From Perkinsus chesapeaki (Eukaryota; Perkinsozoa; Perkinsida; Perkinsidae), in NCBI GenBank assembly GCA_013115145.1, contig JAAPAO010000361.1:1-36409 (forward strand): DNA of 36,409 nt, given 5' to 3'. Of the stretch, positions 19,230-29,988 are shown one piece after another. Made by a program: the position numbers and the translations under genes. The notes below the pieces were generated by a model. That model had not been told where the DNA came from, made no database searches, and worked only from the letters and a program-made list of their open reading frames with translations. Within the stretch, counting starts at the first letter, position 1. The number at the start of each line of letters is the position of its first letter.

Positions 19230-22200
19230 ATGCCCCCTGCTCGTCGAGCATCTAGGGCAGCTAAGGGAGGGCCACAGGCTAAGAAAAAACGAAGAGAAAG
19301 TCAACAGCAGCAACGGGAGCTTATGGAAGCTCTCATAGGTAGTAGGTCGGTGGAGATGGCGGCGCGGAGATTGACAAGAGCAGGCCGGAAGGTTAACATG
19401 AAAGCGGGGAGTCATGTACATGTTGGGGTGGTTCGAGGGGTGGTACTTTATGAAAGGGAACATCTATTGGATGTCTTGTGGGATGTAGGAATAGCTTAGG
19501 ATGGCAGAGGGCACTGCAATGAATTAGGACGGTGATGAGGAACTAATGTCTTACAATCGAGCTACAGGCTGTCTGCTACCTGCTGAAGGGGAGGTCAACG
19601 ATCACCGTGGTAGTGAGGATGGCAAGGATAGGGACGCTAGCACGCCTACTGGGCGAAGCACTCGAGCTACATCGACCAGAGCTCGACGTGGCCGTCGCCC
19701 TCGGAAACAGGCAAGGCAGGACGCTCCTGAGCCAAATACCAGAATCCAGCCAGCAAGTCCTAAAGTGGTTACGGGTAAGTCGGTGGCAGGGAATCACGTA
19801 GCTGTATCGGATTTAGAGGACGCCCCATCCATTTCGGAACCGAGCGTTCCCACAGAGTCGGCTGCCACTACCCGAGGGAGAGTGGTGATGGTAAGGGCCC
19901 ACCACAGGACGAGGACTTCCTCATCTGACTGCCTACTGCCTGAGCTCTTCATGGCTCGCGACACCAAGGGATGCACTACTTACCCGTCTGGTAGGCGCCC
20001 ATACGCTCCTTATAGTATTCACAGTGGCCCGCAGAGCCACGTGGTGCTGCATGTCAGCCTCAGCTCGAGGGGCCGACGCTGGCGTTGAGGCGCCTAGCCA
20101 AAGCTGGGTCGCTGGCACCGGCTGACCTACTCTCCTCGGCTTTGAAGGCGCTGCTGGATTTGGTGCTTGGCGCAGCTGATATGACCTTCAAGGACTACGT
20201 ATGTGTCCGAAAGCTGCAGGGTATCGTGGCGCGCGACGCTGAGGAAGGGATGGCCATGTCTGATCTATCCACCACGCTGCATTATCTCTGCACACTTGCT
20301 GTTGAAGTCGCCAGTCTGAAGAGTGCGAGCTCGAAGTTCTCCATTGAGGGGGAACTGGACTACGGTGACTACCTTCTCAATAAGGTGGTCGACACCAGCG
20401 CCCAGGGAGCGCTGCACGAGGCATCGCTGTGGTTCGATGGCCCGGAGGGATGTAAGAGCCACTGGGGTGAGAAGGACCCAGTGATGGCAGTTACCACCCA
20501 GGAAGTCTGTGAAGCCTTCGAGAGGAGGGTAAGAGCTAGAAGGGCTGTCGATGATGAGGAGGAGGAGGAGATTGTGTCCCCGACCAACAGGCCATGTCCC
20601 ACTGCCGTCCTAGGAAAAGTGGTAGCATCCTTAACAGCCATGTGTGAGGTGTAATCAACCGGTCAGTTGGAGGATCTGCCTGCCGATGAGAGCTTCAAGC
20701 CGTTGCCGTCACAAACTGATGAAGCGGAGCAGATGAGCGACGGGGAGGAGAGGCCTTTGGGATACTCCCTTGTGGTTGACTCCTGCCAGGATGCCACCCT
20801 CAGGCGGTAGGAGATGGTCAGCAATGAGTCGGACATGATCTCGGTATAGGTACATTAGACGGAGCCATGACTTCATGCCAGAGGGTGGCAAGCCAGTAGA
20901 GCGCACTATAAGGGAACTCCAGAGCTTTGTGAGGAGGAAGACAGCACCGAAGAGATACACTCAAGGAGGCAACAGCAGCAGCAGCAGTGATGGGCAGGAG
21001 GGCTACATAGAGGAGATGGCACTCGCCAACGGAGGGGTTGTTAATATAAGCGCTGTTACGGCAGGTGAGATAGGCTGATGTTGTGGCCGGGGGAAGGTTA
21101 AGGCTGGTTCAGGCTGCAGCTCGAGGCCCCAGGCAGTTCTCTTTAAAGCTCTGTGTGATGCCAACGGGATATCATGTCGATTGGTGGGGAAGTAGTGAGC
21201 GCAGCGGGGTAGCTATGGTCGCAGGTTAAACAGGAGGATGGCGTCTACTATAACAGTGTACTTATCCGAGATCGTGTTATTGAGGACGATACCGTGCCTG
21301 TGGAGGAAGGGGAGGAGTCCGAAGATGTGCGCTCCTACTGATTGATGAGTTCACCAACCTTTTCTGCAGGGCCAGCCGATGATGGACATGGATGAAGAGG
21401 AGGAGGACGACTCAGATTTTGAAGAGACTAGTGAAGCTCCTTCGTCCAATGCTGGTGAGGATGATATCTCCCACAAGGCTCTCGAAGCCGTCTATCCCAT
21501 CACATGGCACACCGGACCTGGTACACTTCTGCTGCTACCAAGTGCATTTCATCACTTTAGTCAGATACACCATCGCCAATGAGTTCGCCTGGTGGGGCAT
21601 GCCCGTCGCTCTTAGCAGCGGCTCGAGAGCTGTGTAGGCACCCTCTTGATAGGCTCATCATCGGTAGACCCACTGGTACGGTAGACCCCGTTGTCACCTC
21701 TCCTCCTATGTTAGATGCTGGGGAGGCAACATCGACCAGCTCCATTAATTTGGATGAATACTTGGAGTTCACCACTCGTATCGGCAAAGTGATACAGAAA
21801 CTGAAGGCGTGAATTTCATGGCGCGCGGTCAGGGCTCCTTCGGAGAAGTCTGGAAGGTTAAACTATTGGCATCGGAAGGCTCAGATGAGGAGGCGCTGCT
21901 GGCCCGTCCCAGTCCCACTGGAGAGTACGCTTTGAAAATGGTGCCCGAGGCCCATATCGATGAAGAAGAGGGAGAAGTGTGGTAGCAGTTCACCGGCCTT
22001 GTTGTATCCTATCGTGTTAGCTAATGAGAGTTTACTGTTCCTGTGGCCATCCATGCATCACCGAGGTCGTCACTGTGTTCTATGGTCATCAGCAGTTGCC
22101 ATCAAGACGGAAGGGCAGCCACCATGTGGAGCGCTTCTGGTGCTGTCTTATGAGTGTGGAGGATACCAGCCTGGAAGTCCTCCTAAAGGCCAGGGACAAG

Positions 22201-22959
22201 TAGGAAATTATCTGCCTCTTTTCTGGCACAATCGTCAGGTACGTTCGGAAGCATGAAGGGGACGAAGTCCGCCCAGAGGAAGTGCCAGTTCTATTGGACC
22301 TCCGATTCACATTCCGCCTCCTCATTGACACAGCGTTCGCTATGATGTTCCTGCATACTAGCACCAAGAATAGGGTACGCTACCAGTTGCAGCAGCAATG
22401 ATACCTCACAGAACAGCCATCAGGACTACGTACTCCACCGAGACCTCAAGCCAGCAAATATACTCCTCACCAAACGAGATGCTTCGGCGGTCTACCGAGG
22501 TGATTGGTTATATCGCATCCTGTTGCCATGGGCTTCTTCAGCTCGCCTTACCGACTTCGGCGTGGCACGAGCCAACCCAGGCCAGGACACTAACATGACC
22601 ATCGGCCTTGGTAGGAGGAGCAGGGCACTGATATCGAGTGATAGCGTTGGGCAGGCACTGATGGTTACATCGCTCCTGAACAGCACGGCATCGAGTACGA
22701 CAGACCTGCCGACGTCTGGAGCTTTGGCGTCACCTTGGCTAGGATATGTGGCTTGGATTCGTGGAAGGATGTTGCTGTTACGACAACCCATCATACACAC
22801 CACCCAGGAGGAGGAGGAGCCCCTCCACCTGAACCCATGCTGAGATTCCCACCGGCGGCCGACCCCTTCCTGTGTGAACTCTGTCTACAATGTATCAGCA
22901 GACAGCCATTGAGGCGGCCCACGTTCAGGGATATCTATCGGTCTCTTATCACCGAGTAG
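19230..22959 (+). CDS. Protein kinase with long orphan N-terminal region
   Basis: Exons: 19230-19415, 19528-19890, 20058-20621, 20667-20806, 20850-21064, 21120-21208, 21234-21326, 21370-21489, 21561-21788, 21833-21976, 22021-22199, 22239-22374, 22412-22499, 22542-22610, 22655-22959, joining to 972 aa. The kinase domain is at the C-terminus (about 655-970): IGKGSFGEV glycine loop, ATP lysine in EYALK (near 701), HRDLKPAN (catalytic Asp near 830), DFG (853-855), GYIAPEQ and DVWSFG. All catalytic residues are present, so it should be active. The group (TKL-like?) is unclear. The first ~650 residues are unrecognised: a basic start (KKKRRESQQQQRE), Ser/Thr/Arg-rich stretches, a helical block near 190-370 and acidic runs (EEEEEI, DEEEEDDSD). 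It may be nuclear, judging by the basic start. Exon joins before the kinase domain are less sure, and one implied intron is only 25 nt. Confidence 0.78.
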
Positions 22960-23143
22960 TCTTCTACTATCTCTGTTGTACATTGTAAATGTGGTGTTTC
23001 AGGTATATTAAACGTGAACTATCAATACTGTCTCAAAGCCATAATTGACTACTTGGGATTCTCAATACCCAAAGGCATTGCGTTACTACTAAACCTAAAT
23101 CAACCATAATACAGAAAAGCTGCACGGGCACCATGAGTTATGA

Positions 23144-23828
23144 TTATTCCTCCACCACTGGAGCTGCTACCACCACGACGGCAGGCCTCTTCACATTGAA
23201 CCGTTTCCCAGCACTCTCTTGCTTGGCCTTTGGCGGAAGTAGGTCATAGATAGACACCACAGGCGTTGGTCTATCCCAAGGCTTTATGGTGATCACGATC
23301 GGCTGCTGCTCCTTCGGGGGAGCTTTAGGCTTTTCAAAAACCGCTGGTGGGCGCCTTCGTTTCATATATCGCTTATAGAACTCATCTTCGCTGGAGTCGC
23401 TGTCTGTAGAGATCTCTGCGGGAAGCAGCCTTTCCGGCACGGCTTTACGAGAGCGAGATCCTCTTTGAACTGCTGTTGGCACTCTAGCCTCCTTCACAGT
23501 GGGGCCTACAGAGGAGGACATCGTCGTGTCCAAGGGTGCCCTCATCTATCACGGGTACCCTTAACGCCAATGGAGGTCCTTCTTTCGTAGCGTGGAACTG
23601 TCCGTATCGCTGTTGTGGGGGCTGGACGGCCTGCTATGGCTACACCAGAGAGCCGGCCCAACTGAGCAAAAGTACATAAATTAACTTCCACCAAACCAAA
23701 AAACGCATACAAGCCAATTGTTGCGATACTACATTTTTATCGTCACCATCGGCGCCGCGTTTCTTCCTCCCCCCGGGCTTCTTCACTCCTATCCGGGACT
23801 GGCGTGAATCATGCATGCGGGGAGGCAT
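23144..23828 (-). CDS. Basic orphan protein, 186 aa
   Basis: Exons 23733-23828, 23559-23661 and 23144-23505 join in frame. The N-terminus is strongly basic (KKPGGRKKRG). The middle holds STDSDSSEDEFYKRYMKRRR, an acidic Ser patch (possible CK2 sites) next to an Arg patch, and the end is Val/Pro-rich. No domain is recognised, and composition alone would fit a nuclear protein. Introns are 71 and 53 nt. The alternative of a 126-134-aa single-exon protein starting at 23545 or 23521 would use an ATG inside the predicted second intron; the spliced version is favoured because both joins keep phase. It lies convergent to the long kinase (185 nt apart) and 150 nt downstream of GrpE on the same strand. 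Confidence 0.6.
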
Positions 23829-23978
23829 ACCTCTGACTAGGAGGGAGGGGGCATAGGATGACATCAAGCCAACAGCCACTGGCAAACGAGCAACTGTCAA
23901 GTCGACAAGGAGGGCTCGGAAACGATCATTCGCAAGATATGCAGGAAAATAAACTTATGGTAAATCAGAGCACTACCG

Positions 23979-25244
23979 CTATTGGGGGTTACGGACGACT
24001 CCGACCTTGGCCGCTCGCAAAATCTGATAACGTCGATGATATCGGACGCAGTCTCCCAGGGACGTACTCTGTCATAAATCTTGTAGCCCGGTTGGATGAC
24101 ATGCGCTACTTCACCGGTGTTCTTATCAGCCACGGGAAACTCAAACAGCGCCTGATGAGGGGAGGGTCCACAACAGCTAGGGCGGAGTAGATCACCTCGT
24201 GTTTGTTAGGGTCGAAATTCTGCCCCATTGGATCCTCCTTTTTGATGCCATTATCGGCAAATACCTTCTGCAGAAGAGTGTCGGCTTCATTAACTTTATC
24301 GTATATTGCCGCTAGATCTTTGCATTGAGCACGATCCTCTAAAATGGTCAGAATAAGAGACAAGCTCCCTCAGGGTTGAATGAGTGTTATTGAATTCCTC
24401 TCAGAAACAAAGGCCGGTTCGAACCCATGTAAAAGCATACCAGCTAATTTCAAGAACTGTAGTCAATGCTATTACGACTAATAATCTGCTGATCTTCCAG
24501 ACCTCTTCAACCCGCTCATTCATCGACAAAGGCACCGCAGTTTTATCACAGAGGCCATAATGTCTCCATGTTTGAGGAGGGTATCTTTCCCCGTGCCGCC
24601 TACCTTCGGTGATAGAGGCCTTAGCCCGGTCAATATTATCGGCCACATCCAGCATATCTTTGGCTATCTTTGTTATAGCATACTTGGAAGCGTTCTCCAT
24701 CTACAGCACAGTACGGTAACAGCAACAACTGCTTCCTACGTTCTGGTGGTATCTTTTGGTAGCTTGTGCAGCATCTTGCTTACAGCTTTGTATCTTCTCC
24801 TTGATATCACCGGTCTTCTCGTCAATCTAACTCAACATCCCCCCCAACGAGTTGATCGCGTCCTCCCTACCACGGCGATCTTCTGTTGAATCAGCATTAT
24901 TTTCTCCGCATCCTCAGCCGACACAACCTCCGGCTCCTTCTTAGTGGCTTTGGTGTCCTTTTGAGCTGCTTCGGGAGCCTGTTCGGTCTTGGTTGCATCA
25001 GTGGCGGTCGGCTCTGCGGCAGGCTTATCCCCCTCGGCCTTCTCAGGTTCCCTGGCAACATCAACGAGGTAAGATTATCACTAGAGAGGTACTTTGTCGC
25101 CTCTTCGTTGGCTGAGGATTGAGGAGCTGCCTTCTTGCCAGCCGCCTGGCTGAAGAAGCATCTCTGGCTCATCGCGGCCAAACACGGCGTAACACCACGG
25201 GCCCGAGCGAGAGCAAAAACTTGTTGTAAAGCAGTGCTCGACAT
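23979..25244 (-). CDS. Mitochondrial GrpE (Mge1) nucleotide exchange factor
   Basis: Releases ADP from mitochondrial HSP70, so it drives protein import and folding in the matrix. Exons: 25093-25244, 24871-25051, 24740-24826, 24604-24700, 24196-24338, 24068-24151, 23979-24023, joining to 262 aa. Residues 1-33 are Arg/Ala/Ser-rich without acidic residues, a typical mitochondrial presequence. An acidic, low-complexity linker follows (about 40-95), then the long dimerising helix. Family signatures are ENASKYAITKIAKDMLDVAD, MGQNFDPNKHEALFEFPV and, in the head, VAHVIQPGYKIYDRILRAAKVGVV. The ATG of MSSTALQQ is used; residues upstream lack an ATG. The intron at 24339-24603 is 265 nt, about five times the local norm. 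The spacing from GrpE homologues does not require an extra exon there. Confidence 0.9.
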
Positions 25245-25403
25245 TATACGGAACAAAGTCAATCCTATGATACCATCGAGCCCCCGCCCGCCCCCTGACC
25301 ACTAGTAATAAACGCAACACTATCTGATCTCAGCGTCGTGCCCAGCTTGAAGCATAACGTCGTCATTCCCCTGCTATGGTGGAGTGGGTAGTTAAGCTGC
25401 TGC

Positions 25404-26325
25404 TTAATGCTTGGACTTCACAGCCTTCTTCTTGGCAAGCTCAGAGGCCCACTTAGCACGCTGCTCATTGTGGTACTCGGCAAGTCTGACCTGATACTTG
25501 GCGGCCTCCTCACGGGACTGAAGGACCTTCTTGATGGTAGTGTTGCGAATATGCCTCTTGCGCTGAAGGGTCTGAGGGGTGATCAAGCGCTGGATCTTGG
25601 GAGCCTTGTTCTTGCGGCCGGTATCTCTACGAACCACGAACTTGCGGATATCGTCCTCCTTAGTAAGACCGAAGAGCTTGCGGATGTGGTTGGCTCTCTT
25701 AGGTCCGAGACGGCGGGGCCTGCTGTCGTCGGTCAAACCGGCAATCTCAGCCTGAATAAAGATGAAATAATAAACAGCTTAAACGAGTCTACAAAAGGCT
25801 TACATCGCCCTTCTTGACGAGGACAAGGTTGAGGACAGAGAGATCCTGGCCGACAATGCAACCGCGGACGGACTTGCGCTTGCGCTCACCGGCACGGCGA
25901 GAACGATAGCAAGACATACCCTTCTGGAAGAGGAGTCTAACACGACCGTTGGTCTGAAATAAAACACCACTACATATGAGACATTCCCGAGGCAACAGCA
26001 GCATCCGCCATCATGAACGCCCTTAGTACCAAGACACCCTGCTTCATGGGGAAGCCCTGCTTATCGTTACCGCCGGAGATACGGAAAACGTAACCCTCGA
26101 ACTCATCACCGAGAGACTCGCCAGAGACCTCAGCGGACATACCTAACATCAATACGTGAGTCGATATAAGAACCCGAAGTAGCCAGAAGAATAGCAGAGA
26201 AAAAGTCGGTATGAAAAGCGACGAGAATTATTACGCTTATCGAAGAACGGCAAGAGCTTCTTGTCGTCATCGACATCAATGCATTTCTGCAAGCCAGTGC
26301 TGGGGTTTGAGATATTGATCTTCAT
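25404..26325 (-). CDS. RPS6: 40S ribosomal protein eS6
   Basis: Structural protein of the small ribosomal subunit. Exons 26235-26325, 26030-26142, 25804-25953 and 25404-25751 join to 233 aa. The start [20 protein letters not shown], then MKQGVL (spliced to TNGRVRLL), [36 protein letters not shown] and [12 protein letters not shown] are unmistakable. The end is [11 protein letters not shown], so the Ser-rich S6-kinase target tail of animals and plants (RRRLSSLR type) is absent. Introns are 92, 76 and 52 nt. The start is the family start. It is divergent from NOP56, with 155 nt between the start codons. Confidence 0.95.
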
Positions 26326-26480
26326 GGTGGCTGGGCGGGCCGACTATGCTCGAAAGGTGAGAGAGAGGTCTTTATCGATCAAATTCACAGCCCCTAGGGC
26401 GAGCGAGAAATGAAAAACGCGGAGCGAAGCGGCACTTGGGCCGTGACCATGGCAGCTGTACCCTAAGTTGACAGTTGACG
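26326..26480. promoter_or_regulatory. Divergent intergenic region, eS6 / NOP56
   Basis: 155 nt between the starts of two ribosome-biogenesis genes. No TATA box is seen. A TTGACAG acceptor-like site ends 6 nt before the NOP56 ATG, and a GC-rich segment lies next to the eS6 ATG. A shared promoter is plausible but not shown. Confidence 0.45.
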
Positions 26481-28720
26481 ATGAGCACCACCACCATCGA
26501 TCTCTACTTACTGTTGGAGACGGCCTCGGGCTATGCCCTCTTTGTACGTGATCAATATGATGAACTAGGAAATGTCGATGAGAGTGTAGTGCAGACTGAC
26601 AATCTCAAGGACTTTATGAGGTGACGATCTAATCGATTAAGTCGGGGAGGAGGAGGGACTGTTGTTCTATTCCAGCTTGATCAAGCTCCGAGCCTTCCTG
26701 CCATTCACGTCAGCCGAGGTCGCCTTGGCCAATATTAATGCTATCGTTGCTGGTAGGGGGGTATCTTAGGTTGACGCGTGCATCATGGCTGCTCTTCAGG
26801 CGAGTGCACTGATGAGTTGAGGGATTTCTTGTCGATGAATCTTACTCAAAGCAAAAAGAAGAAGAAGGCCGCTCCCTACAAGTTGGGCGTTGCGGACCCC
26901 AAGCTCGGAGATTCTCTCAATGAGCTCGGATTCCCCGTAAGATATTTTCCAGGTCAACTTCGTGACCAAGGGGCATGACCTTAGGTAACATACTCTCAAT
27001 CCGTAAGGGATATGCTCCGTGGATGCCGTCAGCACGTTGCTAAGATGGTCAAGATGGATGAGTCTGATCTCGATAAAGCGAGGTGGGGAGAGGAAGGCGG
27101 GCCTCGAAGGACTTCACCGTTCTCGTCATCAGATGTGGTCTGGGCCATGCCTACTCACGTAACAAAATGCAGTTCGACCCCAACCGTCAGGATAAGCCTA
27201 TCATCAATGCCATCGCCATCCTCGATGGTCTTGATAAGAACATCAACACCTTCGCCATGCGCGTGAGGGAATGGTAGGTCTCCGGTGTTGAGTACAGTGG
27301 CCCAGTGGTGACGCAGGTATTCTTGGCACTTCCCTGAGATGGCTAAGATCGTCACCGATAATGAGGTCTTTGCCAAGCTCGCCTGTCTTATCAGACTCAA
27401 GGATGATTTCGATTGGGACAACAGGATGCCCGAGGTACTCTCGGTGCACACCACACAGCACAGCATGCCCTGTTGCTGACAGGTCATCGAGGCGTGTGGT
27501 GGTGATGAAGAGACAGCCAATCAGCTCGAGAAGGCCTGTCGTACCTCTATGGGCCAAGACATTGTTGAGATGGATATGGCCAACATTGAGCACTTCGCTC
27601 AGCAGGTAACACTCCACTCACATCGCCTTTGTTGTATCCTACCTCAGGTCATCTCTCTCTCGGAGATGAGACGTAATCTCACAGACTACCTCCATGGCAA
27701 GATGGATGTCGTTGCCCCCAACTTGGCGACCCTTATCGGCGACACTGTCGGCGCTAGGCTCATTTCCCACGCTGGGTCCCTCACGAATCTGGTATGTATC
27801 GGTCCATTGAGCTCCCTCGGCAGTGATGGCTAGACGCTTGTAGATTCTTGATGCAAATAATAATAAATGAGCAAATACAAAGCTGAGCCAGGGATGCTTC
27901 GAGTGACGATCGCTGATAGAAATATTCCGCGGACAATTGCGCTTTAGACTGGGCGATTTGTTGTAGGCCAAGTACCCCGCCTCCACTGTACAAATCCTTG
28001 GAGCCGAGAAGGCACTTTTCCGTGCTCTCAAGACCAAGGGCAACACCCCTAAGTACGGTCTTATCTACAATAGTAGTTTCATCGGTAAGGCTAACCAGAA
28101 GAACAAGGGCCGGATATCCAGGTGGGATGGAAATGACTCTTTAAGGGAGGCTGGGGGGGATTCTTAAGTGTATCAGATATCTCGCCAACAAGTGCTCTCT
28201 GGCATCTCGTATCGATTGTTTCTCGGACCAACCGGCTGGAGCTGAATCGTAGGGTGGAGGGCACCGTGGTGTTCGGGGGCATGGACAATGTGCATCAGGT
28301 GCACTGTCTTCGGTGAGAAGATGCGCGATCAAGTTGAGGAGAGACTGAGGTATCTCACAACCGAGGGTGTTAAACCCAAGAGGAACGTCGATGTAGGCAA
28401 ATGGGGTCAGGGGGAATCTGAGGTTGAAGGATGCATTATAGGTTATGAGGGAGGCTATGAAGGAGGTCGAGGAGATCCAAGAGAACCAGAAGGAGGCTGC
28501 TGAGGAGGTCGCTGCTGAGGAGAAGAAAAAGAAAAAGAAGGAAAAGAAGGAGAAAAAGCGCAAGCACGTTGAGGTAGAGGAGGAGGAAGAGGCCGCCCCT
28601 GAAGTTGAGGAAGAGGTAAGAATATCTCTTGCGGTTGCTGATATGGTTGGAATTAATAATGTTCAGGAGGCCCCTAAGAAGAAGCATAAGCATAAGAAGT
28701 CTAAGAAGTCTTCCGAGTAG
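26481..28720 (+). CDS. NOP56: Nucleolar protein NOP56 (box C/D snoRNP core)
   Basis: Core protein of box C/D snoRNPs that guide rRNA 2'-O-methylation in the nucleolus. Exons: 26481-26620, 26676-26752, 26800-26936, 26953-26984, 27008-27082, 27133-27273, 27317-27434, 27483-27605, 27648-27791, 27967-28121, 28177-28248, 28299-28392, 28442-28615, 28667-28720, joining to 511 aa. NOP56 rather than NOP58: the N-terminus reads [12 protein letters not shown], then [17 protein letters not shown]. The Nop domain has [45 protein letters not shown] and [27 protein letters not shown] and a Lys/Glu-rich tail ending KKSKKSSE follow. The introns at 26937-26952 and 26985-27007 appear to be only 16 and 23 nt. 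Both are needed to keep frame, and the exon between them helps build the conserved LRG segment. Confidence 0.93.
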
Positions 28721-29040
28721 ATTACCCTTCTTCTTCTTCGGAGCTTGGTGATGATGCTGCCGCTGCTGCTGGTGTCGGAGTCTTACCAACGTCAAGATTG
28801 ATTATACGGTCAAGTCGTGATCGTTACTTCCTCCTCTCATCCATCGTCATCATCATCTTCATCACGTTAACTGTTACTCTTCTATAATAAATCAGAGCCG
28901 TTCTTTGCTGGTATACTGCTGATACTGTTTCCAACCTTGAGCGCTTCCGATTAACCATCGCCTCCTACTTGAGTTGAGACTAGTTACAAAGGGTAGTTAT
29001 CAGAACATATTACAGAGGCATCGAGCCATCTGGATGGGCC

Positions 29041-29988
29041 ATGAGAATCTTCTGTTTGATCGTACTTCTTTTGATCCTTGCAAGTGCATCTGCGGCGCCC
29101 ACTGCCGAACAAGAGGTCGGCCAGGTACAGCTGTTGTTAATGATGCGGTGAGGTTTATCCTCCCTCTAGGACCCCTCGGAGCTATTTCTGGTGTGTCGCC
29201 GCCCTTACCGTCCAGGAACGGTTCTTGCTGCACGAACGTGGTCAGGGAAGGTCTGTCGAGGAGAGGGAATCTTGAAGGCGAGGGCCATGTGCCACTCGAG
29301 AGGGCTATGGCATAGAAGTGTCCACATTTGGCTTTACCATCCAGAGAGAAGTAATAGTAACATGAGAACGATGAGCGAAAAACCATGGCTCAGACGAGGT
29401 TCTCTTGCAGCGTCGCAGCCTCTTCAAGGACACCAACCCCGGTCGATGGGATGTCACCGTTGGGGGCCATGTTACCGGCAATGATGATGTAGAACTCATC
29501 GGAGACCGTCGCTGCGCTGACGTTGCGGAGCAGGTTTTGAACTCAGCGATTCGGGAAGTCGGTGAGGAGATCGGTCTGCCACTGATGCCCTCGGATCTTG
29601 AAGAGATCGGAATCGTCGCAACCGAGAGTCGTGGGCCCGGATATACCGACCGGGAGTAGACACCAATGGCCCTTCCTCAACAAAATCCCCCCGCATCAGA
29701 TTCAAGCATATAGCGATCCACCCCTGGCGAGGGGATCCTGGCGAGCTGTCCGTCGATCCGGCTGAGGTGACTGAGGTCAAGTGGATGCCTTGGACCGAGG
29801 TTTACAATGGTCTTGTGATGGGAGACCGCCGACTTGTGAAATTCGACCAGGCTTATGTGTCTTTGCTGAACCAAGCATTAATAGAGAAGTTCTTTCCTTT
29901 CCCCTACCTCTACCGACTTGCGTTGTGTAGTTCCGGTGAGTACACCAAGTTCATTCGTTACTTCCCTCAAGGGGGTTGGTTTTTGTGA
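29041..29988 (+). CDS. Nudix hydrolase with N-terminal signal peptide
   Basis: Exons 29041-29115, 29170-29350, 29394-29488, 29534-29655 and 29700-29988 join to 253 aa. Residues 1-19 (MRIFCLIVLLLILASASAA) are a textbook signal peptide, so the protein probably enters the secretory pathway. The catalytic domain reads CHSRGLWHRSVHIWL, then LLQRRSLFKDTNPGRWDVTV, GGHVTGNDD and the Nudix core REVGEEIGL; the first Glu of the box is Asp here. This arrangement matches the IPP-isomerase-like/plant NUDX3-type Nudix group. The substrate (a nucleoside or isoprenoid diphosphate) cannot be told. Residues 26-70, before CHSRG, are poorly recognisable, so exon 2's left end is less certain. The stop TGA shares its A with the ATG of the next gene. 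A strong donor (GTGAGT at 29936) inside the last exon allows a different 3' end. Confidence 0.78.

Noticed and set aside
24412-24432. GGTTCGAACC, reminiscent of a tRNA T-arm, inside the long GrpE intron
   Set aside because: The flanks do not form a T-stem on either strand, and no anticodon or D-arm can be folded around it.
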